Both the position numbers and the translations under genes were made by a program. From Actinernus sp. WN-2022 (taxonomy: Eukaryota; Cnidaria; Anthozoa; Actiniaria; Actinernidae), in assembly GCA_030867875.1 (NCBI GenBank), contig JAOWCC010000655.1, forward strand, positions 11,678,269 to 11,742,268: DNA of 64,000 nucleotides, written 5' to 3'. A model generated the notes under the pieces. The model was not told the DNA's origin, searched no databases, and was given only the letters and a program-made list of their open reading frames with translations. Positions 32,677 through 44,674 of the stretch are shown piece after piece (position 1 is the stretch's first letter; every line of letters begins with the position of its first letter).

Positions 32677-32694
32677 AAACGTTTTTGTTTGGTG

Positions 32695-32787
32695 AGGTTA
32701 CTAGGCGATTACTAGGTTATTACTGGCAATTACTTACTAGGTTACTACTAGATTACTAGGTACTTGATTACTAGGTACTTGATTACT
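32695..32787. repeat. TTACTAGG-rich tandem tract
   Basis: Irregular repeats of ATTACTAGGT and GTACTTGATTACTAG fill the space between the last viral-type gene and the next transposon. The motif ACTAGTAA occurs in the 15-bp repeats left of the cluster (25908-25982), in opposite orientation, so a common terminal sequence is possible but not shown. Confidence 0.5.
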
Positions 32788-33180
32788 AGAACACGTTCCA
32801 GAAAAGGTCACAATATTCCAAATTGTAAATTATGGTATAATGTTGAGAGTTTACAATAACTTTGACATAATATTGGATTTTTCTGGTACATTCCTACGGT
32901 ACGACCCAAATATCTCTGAATGTTTTTTTCGCCAGTACGTATTCACTTATCAAATTTAAATTGTGTCATCGACACTATAAGATATGCTTCACAATCATCT
33001 GATAAATTCATCAGTTTCTTACCAAAGTAAGATATTCGGTGGATTATATTTCGGTTCAGTCCTAGCATTGTACCACTAGGAACTTTTTAAAGTATTATTT
33101 TTGTGAATCACTAAACTTCAAACCACATGTTTTTAAATCACAGTATTCTCCAACTCGGTTTATCAGACTTATATACCTGC

Positions 33181-33447
33181 GTGTTTGGTAATTACCAAAC
33201 TCAGCCCTGCGTGTTCAGTATTTACCAGACTCAGTCCTGTGTGTTCGGTAATTACCAGACTAGGTCCTGTGTGTTTGGTAATTACCAGACTCAGTCCTGT
33301 GTGTTCGGTAATTACCAAACTCAGCCCTGCGTGTTCAGTATTTACCAGACTCAGTCCTGTGTGTTTGGTAATTACCAGACTCAGTCCTGCGTGTTTGGTA
33401 ATTACCAGACTCAGTCCTGCGTGTTTTCGGTAATTACCAAACTCAGA
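33181..33447 (+). repeat. 30-bp minisatellite, nine units (left array)
   Basis: GTGTTCGGTAATTACCAGAC followed by TCAGTCCTGT is repeated about nine times. Units 1-2 and 5-6 share the same variants, so some expansion was by pairs. Because 30 is divisible by three, both strands stay open and give false repeat-protein ORFs. Confidence 0.9.
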
Positions 33448-35384
33448 CTTGTGACAAAGTTTTGACTGTATACGAACAATCACTTTGCTAATTATAACGC
33501 TACTTCAAATTTCTGTTGCACTCACAACATGACTTGGATTCAGACATTTCTGCTGCACTCACAGGAAGACCAAATTGATGCATTGATATTTGATATATTA
33601 GGTGAGGGGATGAAAACTGAAAAAATAGTCTGAAAATTACCATAGACAACGCAGGCTTTCGTTAAGTTTTATCAATATTAATTTTCAGGAGACATAATCC
33701 GATATCCTAGGCTATGGTTAGGAGGGAAAGTTTTAACAGTCCTAACCTACAACTGAACCCAGAGGTGCTAGCAGAAATTAAGTATCTCCGTCTTGGTTTA
33801 CTACTAAGACAGAGAGAGACCTCCCCGGAGACCCCTCCCTGTCTTGGCTAGCAGGGAAATTTAAGCTGCTCTACAAGTAAATCAAATGTCATGAAATGCT
33901 AGCTAACATTCGACTCATGATTCAACATTTTTCACGAAGAAAGTACGTGAAAAGCAGGCAAACAATCGCATCGAGAAACGTCAGGATTTAGTTGAATATT
34001 TAAAAACAAAATTTCACTCCAGTCTTGTACCTTGAGTTATATATATATATATATTCGGAACTACAATATACTACGTACTTTATATTGGTCATAAACAATC
34101 ATGATCGGTACTCGAAATATATCGTCAGACTTCAGTTGCTTTTGCTTGCTTTCTTGTAGATAACCGTTGATTATACGAATGAAATGACTCACACCACAGT
34201 TCAGTGACCTTACACCGCGTTACAGTTGAACTAAATTATACCGCTTTCCTCTAAGTAATTTCCAACCTCAAATCTCTGTCATAGCGCAAAAACTACGAAA
34301 ACTTACCTTCAATGTGTGTATGCAATCTGACGAATCCTATGAAGACCAAGGTTTATAAGAAGCAAATGGCGATCAGAAAATGCCGCCATGAACCTGAAGT
34401 TATATTCACGTTAGATCTGTCTTTTGTTAGTATTCAAATTTTGCGCGCTTTCAATAACACTAGTCCGTAATCCGATTGGTTAAAGTTGACAGTTCGCATC
34501 AGCGGATATTAAATTTCGGCTGTGAGGTGTTTTCACATCTACATGTGACGTTCTGGAGCCATCGGGCAAACTGTGGATATTCAAATTGTATTCAAGAAGG
34601 CAACCTATGCTTCTAAACCTCCCCGGACCCTGTACAACCGAAAGCAATATTTATCAGATGGCCAGAGAACAATAATGCGAAACAGTATTCCAGGGAATGA
34701 TGTTTCTGTGGACTTAGAGCGTGACTCTCCTGCTGATCTCCCAGCCGTCTACGTGACTCCCCCATGCATTGCCCAGCCGCCGATCCGACTTCGTCTTTAA
34801 CACGCCGCTTTACAACTAAAGGTTTAAACATGGCCAGAGAACAATAACGCGAAAACGTATTCCTGGGAATGATGTTTCTGTCGGGTCTTAGAGCGTGACA
34901 CCCCTTCGTCTTTAATACGCCGCTTTACAACTAGAGGTACACGCTTACTAAAGCCAACAGACAGAACAGATGTTTGATCATGTTTCTACGACAAATTCTA
35001 CCGGTAAATCACGTATCAGTGAGATATTGTGAAGATTCCTGCGATATGTTTTATTGAGTGTCAGCGCCAACTGTCAAAGTTAATTCGAAGGAACATTATT
35101 ACTGAACAACCAAAACAATAACCGCGAGTGTAACCGTACAGTCCCATGAGTTACAAGATCATGTATTACAAGACTGAGCGAGAAGTTGATTCATCAAGAG
35201 TAAAGGAAAACCTTTCGGAGTCCAACCTTTCTTCATAATTCATATACCACAGACCACAGAGATTACAAACGTCCAGCAATTTTACTGCTTTCATTCACAA
35301 GCTTCAACAACTTTTCGACCACTTAAATCAATAATTCGCCATTACCTCATTGCAAATTGTTTGGTACTTTACCAAAACACAGGT

Positions 35385-35777
35385 CCGAGTTTGATAATTA
35401 CCGAACACACAGGTCTGAGTCTGGTAATTACCGAACACACAGCTCTGAGTCTAGTAATTACCGAACACGCAGGACTGAGGTCTGAGTCTGGTAATCAGGA
35501 GTACCGAACACGCAGGTCTGAGTTTGGTAATTACCGAACACACAGGACTGAGTTTCGTAATTACCGAACACACAGATCTGAGTCTGGTAATTACCGAACA
35601 CACAGCTCTGAGTCTGGTAATTACCGAACACGCAGGACTGAGGTCTGAGTCTGGTAATTACCGAACACACAGGACTGAGGTCTGAGTCTGGTAATTACCG
35701 AACACACAGGACTGAGGTCTGAGTCTGGTAATTACCGAACACACAGCTCTGAGTCTGGTAATTACCGAACACGCAGG
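35385..35777 (-). repeat. 30-bp minisatellite, about 13 units (right array, inverted)
   Basis: The same unit as at 33181-33447 but on the other strand (CCGAACACACAGGACTGAGT then CTGGTAATTA), with some units extended by a GACTGAGGT insertion. It mirrors the left array within the surrounding element. Confidence 0.9.
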
Positions 35778-36024
35778 GAAAGAAGGATGATGGTGGAATA
35801 ATAGATGAAAATCTGAGGAAAGCAAAAAAAATATGTTACATGCCACTTGATTCCATTGTAGTATTACTAGTAGTGAAGGATAGAAGTAAACGTCGTTGGA
35901 AAGCACAAAATACTACTGAATTTAATCTATGTGTGTAAAAAGTTGGCTGTTTTAAAACCATTTGTCCGAAATATTTAAACTTTGGAATATCGCACTCTAT
36001 TTTGGAACGTGTTCTAGGTACTTG

Positions 36025-38045
36025 CTGCCATAGCAGCGCCGGAGTAAAAAAAGACACGGACTGCATTTTAAGACTCCGGCCGCTGCCATAGCAACGCCGG
36101 AGTAATAAAGGTTATAAATTGGCTTGAAAATGCAGCTTTCGAAACTGTTCGAAACAGCAACTAGGATTCGGCGTGCTGTCTAGAAATGATCACGCTGTTT
36201 GATCCATTCTGATTAGACGGAGATTAGTGTGTTCCACCAAACACCTTGTGCGCATTATTTCATTCAGCGTATTTTCGAACACGCAAGAATAACTTCATGG
36301 TAAAATTTCCGATGATGGGCTTGACGTTTTGGGCAGTTAAATTACGACATATATATTTTGTGTGTACACAAAGTGCGGAAATGAATCTGGGTTTTGCAAA
36401 GACATGGATCGCAATAACAGATCAGTTTTTCAGCTGATCGGTTTTTCAACCTAAATCAACATTCATTTTAGAGAATGCTTGAAAATCAAACCTGAAGTCT
36501 ATATCGCCACGTATATTTTAATTTCCCGAAATGTCATGCTACACTTTGTAATACTATTATCACCAAGGCGGAACAAATCTCTGAGAAGTTTAGTTTTCTC
36601 TGCCTAAACTAAAGACGTCGCAGTTGAGTTGCTTTCGAAAATGTTTTGTTATTATGCTTGATCGAACGCCATTGATCGAATTCTTTTTCAATTCATTTAT
36701 TTTCTATACAATACATATATACATACAGACATAAAATAAAGAAAATGCCACTATATTGATCGAATGACGCTGGCTTTCTATGGGGACAGGCGTGTTGTCT
36801 TTAGAAGAATAACACTAAAATACAATGAAATTATGTGGTTGACATGGAGTTTAATTACGTCACGTTTATGGTTTTAAGTATCCCACATGGAAGAAGCGGG
36901 TTTGAGAAATGAAGAGAACATGTTTAATTTCAGGTGAAAAGATTTAAAAAAAAAATTAACGACTAGTTTTCGAATTACAGCTTTCTCAGCAAATACGTTA
37001 CTATTTGGGTAAAATGGGAATATTTGTGACATTACTTATGATTCCATAAAAAGCAAATGGAATGAGATTTTCATGGGAAGTAGTACAATGTCACAGGTAC
37101 GGAATATGCTAAAAACATCGCTTGAATCAGTCCGGAATATACATTTCTCGACGACTAAATGGGAAGTAAGGCGAATTGTTATTTATTTTAACGAAAATAT
37201 TCAACCCTTTTTTTTCGAAAACGCTCTCATAAATTTTTTTTTAACTTTGCAGTCTTGAAGGCCTACATTTAGACTACAAGGAACACTAGGTCGTTTTAAA
37301 AGTTTAGGTTTAGATTTCGAGAAAATGATATGTAAAATACATGACGTCAACGCTCTGTTGCTATGGTAACACCGATGTCAAACAAACCTACATTTTTGAA
37401 AAGTTTATTCTATTTCTAGTAAATGGGTGAAGTGGCTTGTCTGACCGAGCTCTGACAGCCGTTCAAAGTGGGTATGGTGCGTCCCTGGAAAATCCAGGCG
37501 AGCCACCTTAATTCCTGCAATGAAATTGGTCATCAATTTAAAGGGCTTGTAATCCACCCTAATACCACCAATTCGAATCTAATGCAGAATCATTCGTAGA
37601 AATCGAATCCGAGGGTTATTTTGTCTAATTCAAATGATAACGGTAAAAATCCGTGATTTTTGGCTCACTTCCAGTAAAATCTCGGATCTTACTGTGACGA
37701 AACAAAATGGACACATGGGCGTGAAGAGTTCAGGCAAAGGGAGGAGTAGTACAGTGTAATGCATTGAAGTGAGGTGCTACATTTAGGAACTTCCAGTTCT
37801 GTGTGTTCCACTTGTGACATCACATATCATAGATTTTTTTATCTATTCCGTGCTTATTTCGACAGCAAATCTATTGTTTTGTTGTCATCAAACCGCATGA
37901 ACTTCGGGAATAGGTAAAAAAAAGGACCAATTTAGTGTTTTGCATGCCCTATAATTAAATTCAAAAAGAACTAATAGAGTTTTAGCTTCCCATACCTCAG
38001 CAACAAGTGTCCCCTCGGCCTATGTGTTGTTTTCCTTCCTCTTAG
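36025..38045. other. Non-coding DNA before the Kazal-vWA exons
   Basis: A short duplicated GCTGCCATAGCAACGCCGGAGT motif occurs at 36025-36110. No gene is supported. If the gene begins upstream, this is intron. Confidence 0.4.
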
Positions 38046-38261
38046 ATGTATGTTACGGATTTGAATGTGAAAACAAGCGCCCGTACTCCATGTGTAAAGC
38101 GGTTAACGGCAAGCCCACGTGTGTGTGCAACAAAAAGTGTCCACGGATCAGAAACCCAGTATGTGGGTCAGATAACAAGAAATACAGCAACGAGTGCGTG
38201 ATGAGAAGATTCGCTTGCGTGAAAAATAAAAAAGTCACAGTAAAGACGAATGGAAAGTGTG
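38046..38261 (+). CDS. Kazal-domain exon, module 1
   Basis: A symmetric phase 1-1 exon of 216 bases between CCTCTTAG and GTAAGC. The peptide has the cysteine spacing of a follistatin/Kazal unit: VCYGFECEN, SMCKAV, PTCVCNKKCP, then PVCGSDNKKYSNECVMRRFA and TNGKCG. Kazal folds inhibit serine proteases or serve as structural modules in extracellular proteins. The reactive-site region (P1 around RIRNPVCG) is basic. It is followed by the two vWA exons at 38582 and 41067. Confidence 0.8.
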
Positions 38262-38581
38262 GTAAGCATGTGGTCACAGTCATTTTCTTGCACTCGGGTT
38301 CGGTAAAAACAAGGCCCCTTTCAATCATGGTCTCTTATAGAAACAGAAAGGAGAATTACAAACGTTACAACCCTCCTCGAAAGTGTTTCCATACCCTTTC
38401 CCTCTTTCTATTCCCGATATTTTCCAACGAGAGGTGTAACATTTTTCACTAGCGAATTGATTAGATAGGGATTTGGAACGGTTCCGTTTTCGTTCAGTTT
38501 TGAAAAACAAGTTCCGGCGTGATCGTCTTTTTTTTTAAATCAAATAATCGCATTTTAACCTCCCCACTTTCCTTGCTGCAG

Positions 38582-38928
38582 TCTTCAAGTGCACAGCAGT
38601 GGCGGACCTTGGTTTCCTCATTGACTCATCCGGTAGTATCAGCAGCAGGAACTGGGCTTTAATGAAGAGATTCGTTAACGAAATCATCAAAGCATTCCCT
38701 GTTGGTCCCCAGCAGACACACGTCGCAGCCGTGTCCTACAGCACAGGTGCCAAGGTAGAATTCCTCTTCAACACTTTACGTGGCTCCGCCGTCAGTAAGG
38801 AAAGATATGGATCATTAATAAAAAGAATGCGACACCAGAGGGGCTATACATTCATTGACAAGGCTTTGGTACTGGCAAACACGCAGCTTTTTGTTACTAA
38901 AAATGGAATGAGACCAAACATTAAGAAG
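38582..38928 (+). CDS. von Willebrand A domain, first-half exon, module 1
   Basis: 347 bases, acceptor CTTGCTGCAG, donor GTAAGAAT, phases 1-0. The peptide contains the MIDAS start DSSGSIS and the conserved threonine in RGYTFIDKAL, and ends PNIKK. The metal-binding aspartate ITDG comes from the next exon (41067). vWA domains bind collagen and other matrix ligands through a divalent cation. All MIDAS residues are present across the two exons, so the domain should be functional. Confidence 0.85.
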
Positions 38929-41066
38929 GTAAGAATTAGGACTTTGTAGTGATTGGTATGCTATAATAACATACCTATTTGATACGTTCCTCGGCTAAAA
39001 CGTTCTTAGTATACACCACACAAGTCTATAGTGTTTTTCGCGTGCTCTGATTGGCTACTCAAACTCGGAATATCCTGCGCTACTATTCACTGTTTTCAAA
39101 TTCATTTTATGGCTTTTTAAACTAATTTAAGGCTGGCTATTTCACTTGTGTGGTATTACAAACACAATTATTCCCCTTAGTGTTGGGTATTTTCCACTAG
39201 TGCTGGGTATTTTCCTCGCTACGAACTTCGGGGAATAATTACTCGGACCGCGTAGGGTCTTAAAATGCGCTCTGTCTCTTTCTATTTTTATTGTCTACAG
39301 AAAAAAGATTAAATATTGGCGCTGACCATGTGCGTCGGAGACGCTTTGATCGAGCGATAAACCAGTAGGCATGCACATTGATGTTATTGAATTATTTCAC
39401 TGTTTACAGCACATAAAATGATCAAATAATAACTTGAATTACAAGAGAGGGAATGTGAAATTAGCACCACGCAAGACTTCGAGACGCTATCAGTTCCTTT
39501 TAACTACTTTCTAACCTTGTGATTCTTGTAAAGGAACTGTTATTGACCAAAAAAGCATTAATATTTAAAGCACATTCCAACAGTGACGATATTCGAACCC
39601 TGATGTGCCTAAACATATCTAATGTAAAGGTATCGAAATACAATCTCGGGTTAGATTTATTGAGGCACGTTCAGATAACGGAGGTCAAAGCTATTAGACA
39701 AGTTGAGAGGAGTTGGCTGATAACCAATTAAATTGAATTACAGGAGAGATCGATTTCGCCCAAAAATAAATAATCAGGCTCATATTTCTTCTCTCGTATG
39801 TAAAGGTTGATCAACTAAAATCACAGGCTTTCCCAGATTTCACGTATCTACAATTAAACGTTCATGTTTGCACTTCGTGGCACTGTCGGTAAAGTAAGTT
39901 AGCCATAAGGATGATCTGTAAAATATCGCCGTAGACAGACTGCTCTTTTTATGCACAACTACAGAGGGTTAAGTACACAATGGTAATACGCATGAATACA
40001 TTGTGTGGTCTTTGCATTTGAACGCTGTCACGAGTAGCAAGAATGTCACAGGCGAATAGACCAGTTATGTACTATGGTTTTGTCACGCAAACAGTTCAGA
40101 ATAATATAAGGTGAAACTTGATAGCCGGAAAAGAGTTATTTCGTCTTTGGCATGGAAGGACAATGAGAACTTGAGCCAGATAATTTTCTTCCCAGCTCTG
40201 GGCTAAATTTACTGTTGTACAAATACATTGGTGCACCGTACAGCTTTAGAGTATGACTTATTCCGTCAATATGTTTTTATTTTTGATTGAGATGATTTAA
40301 CAACTGGCAATACTAGTTAACCTTTGAATCACGCTTATCTCATGGTCACGAGTCGCTGTTTGGCTGAGTTTTACGTCTTCATCCGGAGGCATCTCTTATT
40401 TTGGGCAGCCTGTGGCAGAAGAGAAGAAAAGGGGTTCCTCTACGTATAATTCTCCACAGGGAGATCTTTAGAGTGGCAGAGCCGAGAGAGCACCTTCGGA
40501 GGAGTCTATTTTGTTGTTGTTCGAGTTCATTTGGGTTGCTTTGGTAGGTTTGATTGTTTCGCTACCGGATTCGCTGGCAAGGTCGACATTTCCGGCTCCA
40601 AAATATTTTAATATTGATCGAGACTTTTTCGCTGCTCTGCAGTGATGTTTCGGTTTGTAGGGTCGTGGGGAGCACAAGTTTATAATATCACTAACCAATC
40701 CAATAATCCTCGCTTCGCCTATCATTCTCTCTTGACAAACTACGCTACACCCCGTAAGTAATATTTTTACCTCAAATCCTGTACTATACATAGTCTGTTA
40801 GCCCGACTCCGAATGAAACCATCTACATAGAAGTTATTATTAATAAATGCAAATAGTTTCAACAAACAAGGATTCATCTTTCTAAAAATGTCAAAGTTGC
40901 AGCTTCGATCGAGCGGTAAACCAGTAGGCATGGGTAGGGTGTCTACTGGACTTCCATACGGTCCAGGTTAAGGCTGCGTGCAGCTTCTTCTTGTTAATAA
41001 TTGTGGCCTATACCTCACTGTTACTGTGACACCTCAATGATAAACTGTTGTTTCTTTGAACCGTAG

Positions 41067-41310
41067 GTTGCTCTGGTGATTACTGATGGTATGCAGACGA
41101 GACACCGTGGTAGAATTACACCTCTGAGCCAAGCATCTCAGTACCTGAAGGACAAAGGTGTCCATGTGTTCAGTATGGGAATCGGAACAAATATAGCCCA
41201 GGAAGAACTAACAGCAGTTGCCACGGACAGCCAGAGTATATTCAGAGCATCCTCGTTTAAGTTGATTATGGGCAAGGTTAAAGAAATCGTTAAAACACTT
41301 TGCAAGCCTG
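41067..41310 (+). CDS. von Willebrand A domain, second-half exon, module 1
   Basis: 244 bases, acceptor GAACCGTAG, donor GTAAGTTA, phases 0-1. It starts VALVITDGMQT (third MIDAS element), then LKDKGVHVFSMGIGTNIAQE and ends KTLCKP. The preceding 2.1 kb intron holds unclassified sequence that is partly shared with the second module's intron. A minus-strand frame at 40468-40791 in that intron has no recognisable feature. Confidence 0.85.
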
Positions 41311-41814
41311 GTAAGTTATTCACAGCATTTCTATCGTGTGGTTCCACATGAAAATTTGCTATATATATAGAGGAGATAGCAACTCACTTTTCAGTGTTTT
41401 ATTTAAAGAGAAAATGCCAGTTTCGGACTTTTCTGGCCTTTCTATCTCATAATTTCTTTGCTTGAGAACTATCCCATAATGTCTTTGATTGAGATGTCGA
41501 GATTTTCTAGCAAGTAAGACAGAAAGGCATTTTCGCGTATTTCAGTTCAAAATAAATGTATAGGGAGAACACGTTCTTTTGCTGTGTAGCGCATTGTAAT
41601 CCATAAAAATCAAGAGAAATGGCGCCACTTTAGAGTTTAGGTTACACAAGTTGAGGCACGTTAACACGTTAGAAACGAAGACCCTTTTGTGTTTATAACA
41701 TACCTGATAATTTACAGCATTTTTAAAAGGGTACCATCTAGGCAATTCGGTGATTCACTTTGTTCCTTGTCCCAATAAATATCCCAACTAACTCGATTCT
41801 ATTGTTGTCACTAG

Positions 41815-42024
41815 ATCCTTGTACAAACCACAAGTGTAGTAAACCATTTGCAGTCTGCAGAGTAAAGAACGATCAACCAACGTGTACGTGTCCCACTGGC
41901 TGCCGTAAAAACCCTGATCCAGTGTGTGGGTCAGATGGAAAGACATATGACAACGAGTGTCTTATGAAACAAGCAGCTTGCAAAAATAACACGAATATAG
42001 CAGTTGCAAAGAAAGGACAATGTG
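41815..42024 (+). CDS. Kazal-domain exon, module 2
   Basis: 210 bases, phases 1-1, acceptor TTGTCACTAG, donor GTAAGC. The peptide has DPCTNHKCSKPFAVCRV, PTCTCPTGCRKNPDPVCGSD, GKTYDNECLMKQAACKNN and KKGQCG, a canonical Kazal/follistatin pattern. It is much more different from module 1's Kazal exon than the vWA exons are from each other. Confidence 0.85.
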
Positions 42025-42225
42025 GTAAGCCTTATGTGGATTTCATCCATTCCATTCATGTGAGGGGCAGACCTTGCTTGACTAACGAATTGATTAGATT
42101 CGGATTTGGAACGGTTCAATTTGATTTTGATAATGACTTCAAACGTTTAAGCGTGATCGTATGTGTTGTAATCTTTAAATCGAATGGCGGATCGCAATTT
42201 AACCTCCCCATTTTCCTTGCTGCAG

Positions 42226-42572
42226 TTTTCAAGTGCACAGCAGTGGCGGATCTTGGTTTCCTCATTGACTCATCCGGTAGTATCAGCCGCAGGAATTGGG
42301 CTTTAATGAAGAAATTCGTAAACGAAATCATCAAAGCGTTCCCTGTTGGTCCCCAGCAGACACACGTCGCAGCCGTGTCCTTCAGCACATGTGCCAAGGT
42401 ACAATTCCTCTTCAACACTTTACGTGGCTCCGCCGTCAGTAAGGAAAGGTATGGATCATTAGTAAATGGAATGCGACACCAGAGGGGATATACGTTCATT
42501 GACAAGGCTTTGGTACTGGCAAACACGCAGCTTTTTGTTACTAAAAATGGAATGAGACCAAACATTAAGAAG
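42226..42572 (+). CDS. von Willebrand A domain, first-half exon, module 2
   Basis: 347 bases, identical in length and phases to 38582-38928, with about 17 base differences. MIDAS DSSGSIS and RGYTFID are kept. Changes include an extra cysteine (STCAKVQ instead of STGAKVE). Flanking intron bases are also nearly identical, showing segmental duplication. Confidence 0.85.
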
Positions 42573-44430
42573 GTAAGAATTATGACTTTGTAGTGATTGA
42601 TCTGCTATAATAACATACCTATTTGATACGTTCCTCGGTTAAAAATGTCTTAGTATACATATGAAACTTATCCCATACATGCGAGAACATATGCTCTTGC
42701 TAGCGTCCAGGCCAGTGCGGACAGCTTATTTCCTGATTCCGCATGTGTAATGTAGTCGTTGAAAGAAATAAAGAAGACGACTGTCAACACAGAAGTCAAA
42801 CGTGAATCCAAAACCCCTATCCAATATAAAATGTATCGACGAGATTTCGTCGAATTCGTCACCAATAATGAGGAAAAAGGCAAAAAGGATAATAAACTTT
42901 ACGATGAGGGAACGCGTAAAAATACATGCGGCGTACAGTGAACAGCGTATCTATGTATGATAAGTGGACACCATTCGGTGATGAAACTATATATCGCCCG
43001 CTCTTATTATAAGTATTCGCATTGAAACACCTTAGTGTTCCTTCAACGTTTCCCTGACAAAACGGTCAGTCTTATTTTTGGGGGATTATATCGAGAAGTT
43101 AAGAGAAATTTATATTCTGAGACGAAAGCGGGACGATCCAGCTGTTGCGGATAGAGGTTTGTGTTGAACACGATATGTTCGAGGGAGGACTCACAACGAC
43201 AGCAAAATATTTTACAGAAAGAAACAGACTGACTATCAGCAGTTCAAAAAACTAACGTAAATATAACTCCTATAAATTCGACTCATAACACCAGTGTTTG
43301 CTTATGAATGTTTGCTTATTATTAGTGTCACGAAATGTGTCCGTGCTATAGCTGTGTGCCGAGGACAAGGGAATTACTCTAATCAAAATCTCAGACATCC
43401 ATCTTAGGACTGGTTACTTTTAAACAAAGATAGAATAGTTTGAATTAGACTGCCGGGTATCTAGTATTTTGAAAACCGTTCCCGGCTGCCAGTTATCTAG
43501 CCACATTGTAAAATAAACTTGTGCTTAATCACTCCAATATTAGTAACACTGTACTTACTTGTTAATTTCGTGCATAAAAGATGGCATTCAGCGCCTTGTG
43601 AGCCAGCATTTCCAGTATTTTGCTCCCCAAACGCTTCGAAGACAGGAAAAGCGATAAGAACAAGTATTGCAAGAAGATGCAAGATTTTCGTTGTCATTTA
43701 GACCGCGCTTATTCGTTGCGAATGTGGGCAAACCATACATCAAAACGCGAGAAATTCAACAGACCAATTGAATTCGGTTGTAGGTTTTTGATTGGTTCTT
43801 TTACCAGCCTTTTATAGCCCAGTCTTCCCTGTCATATGCCCAGAAATAGAGGAACGCCTTGTATATTTTGATTCAACCGGTCGAAAACAATTGACCGCGG
43901 AAAATAAGCGACTATGGGATATAAACTATTAAAACTACAGAGCGAAAAGACATTATTGTTTTGTATTCCGTTCGTAGATTTTGTTTTTGTTTTTTTTATT
44001 TACGAGGCGTAAAATTAAAATTTGCAAGAAAATTCCGTAATTTTGACTAACAGTTGAGTGAACTCCCGGAGGGGGCGTGAGCGTGATTCACGTCTAGTGA
44101 CCTTTTGTTAAACGGAAGTTTGATATGCACACGATTGGCTACTCAAACTCGGAATATCCTGCACTACTAGTAATCCACTGTTTTCGGTATCGCGAGCGAA
44201 GCATTCACTTATTGGCTTTTTAAACTAATTTAAGGCTGGCTATTTCACTTGTGTGGTATTACTAACATAATTATTCCCCTCAGTGTCGGTATTTACCTCG
44301 CTACGAACTTCGGAGAATAACTTAACTAGTTTCGCCTAGACCTCACTGGTGCTGTGCGAATATATTCGTCATATTAAATGCCTGTTACTGTGACACCTCA
44401 ATGATAAACTGTTGTTTCTTTGAACCGTAG

Positions 44431-44674
44431 GTTGCTCTGGTGATTACTGATGGTAAGCAGACGAGACACCGTGGTAGAATTACACCTCTGAGCCAAGCAT
44501 CTCAGTATCTGAAGGACAAAGGTGTCCATGTGTTCGGTATGGGAATCGGAACAAATATAGCCCAGGAAGAACTAACAGCAGTTGCCACGGACAGCCAGAG
44601 TATATTCAGAGCATCCTCGTTTAAGTTGATTATGGGCAAGGTTAAAGAAATCGTAAAAAAACTTTGCAAGCCTG
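44431..44674 (+). CDS. von Willebrand A domain, second-half exon, module 2
   Basis: 244 bases, phases 0-1, differing from 41067-41310 at only a handful of bases (for example ITDGKQT for ITDGMQT, GMGIGT for SMGIGT). It ends KKLCKP at GTAAGT. The downstream intron repeats that after module 1 as far as about 45195, but no third Kazal exon follows where one would be expected. Confidence 0.85.

Larger units (their letters stand above)
32788..36015. mobile_element. 3.2 kb element with inverted subterminal repeat arrays
   Basis: The left end AGAACACGTTCCAG and the right end TGGAACGTGTTCT are inverted, and similarity of about 75% continues for some 40 bp. AGGTACTTG occurs just outside both ends (32773-32781, six bases off the left end, and 36016-36024), suggesting a 9-bp-scale duplication. 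A 30-bp repeat array lies near each end in opposite orientation. No transposase ORF is seen; the central 33.5-35.35 kb contains only short frames (for example 34573-34800). Non-autonomous. Confidence 0.6.

Noticed and set aside
33127..35777. Repeat-protein ORFs on both strands of the 30-bp arrays
   Set aside because: The unit length is a multiple of three, so several frames stay open by default; there are no starts, domains or codon bias.
33181..35777. CRISPR-like array
   Set aside because: Units are contiguous and lack unique spacers; the DNA is eukaryotic.
40468..40791. 107-codon minus-strand ORF in the vWA intron
   Set aside because: No domain and no splice or start context; the corresponding intron of module 2 does not keep it.
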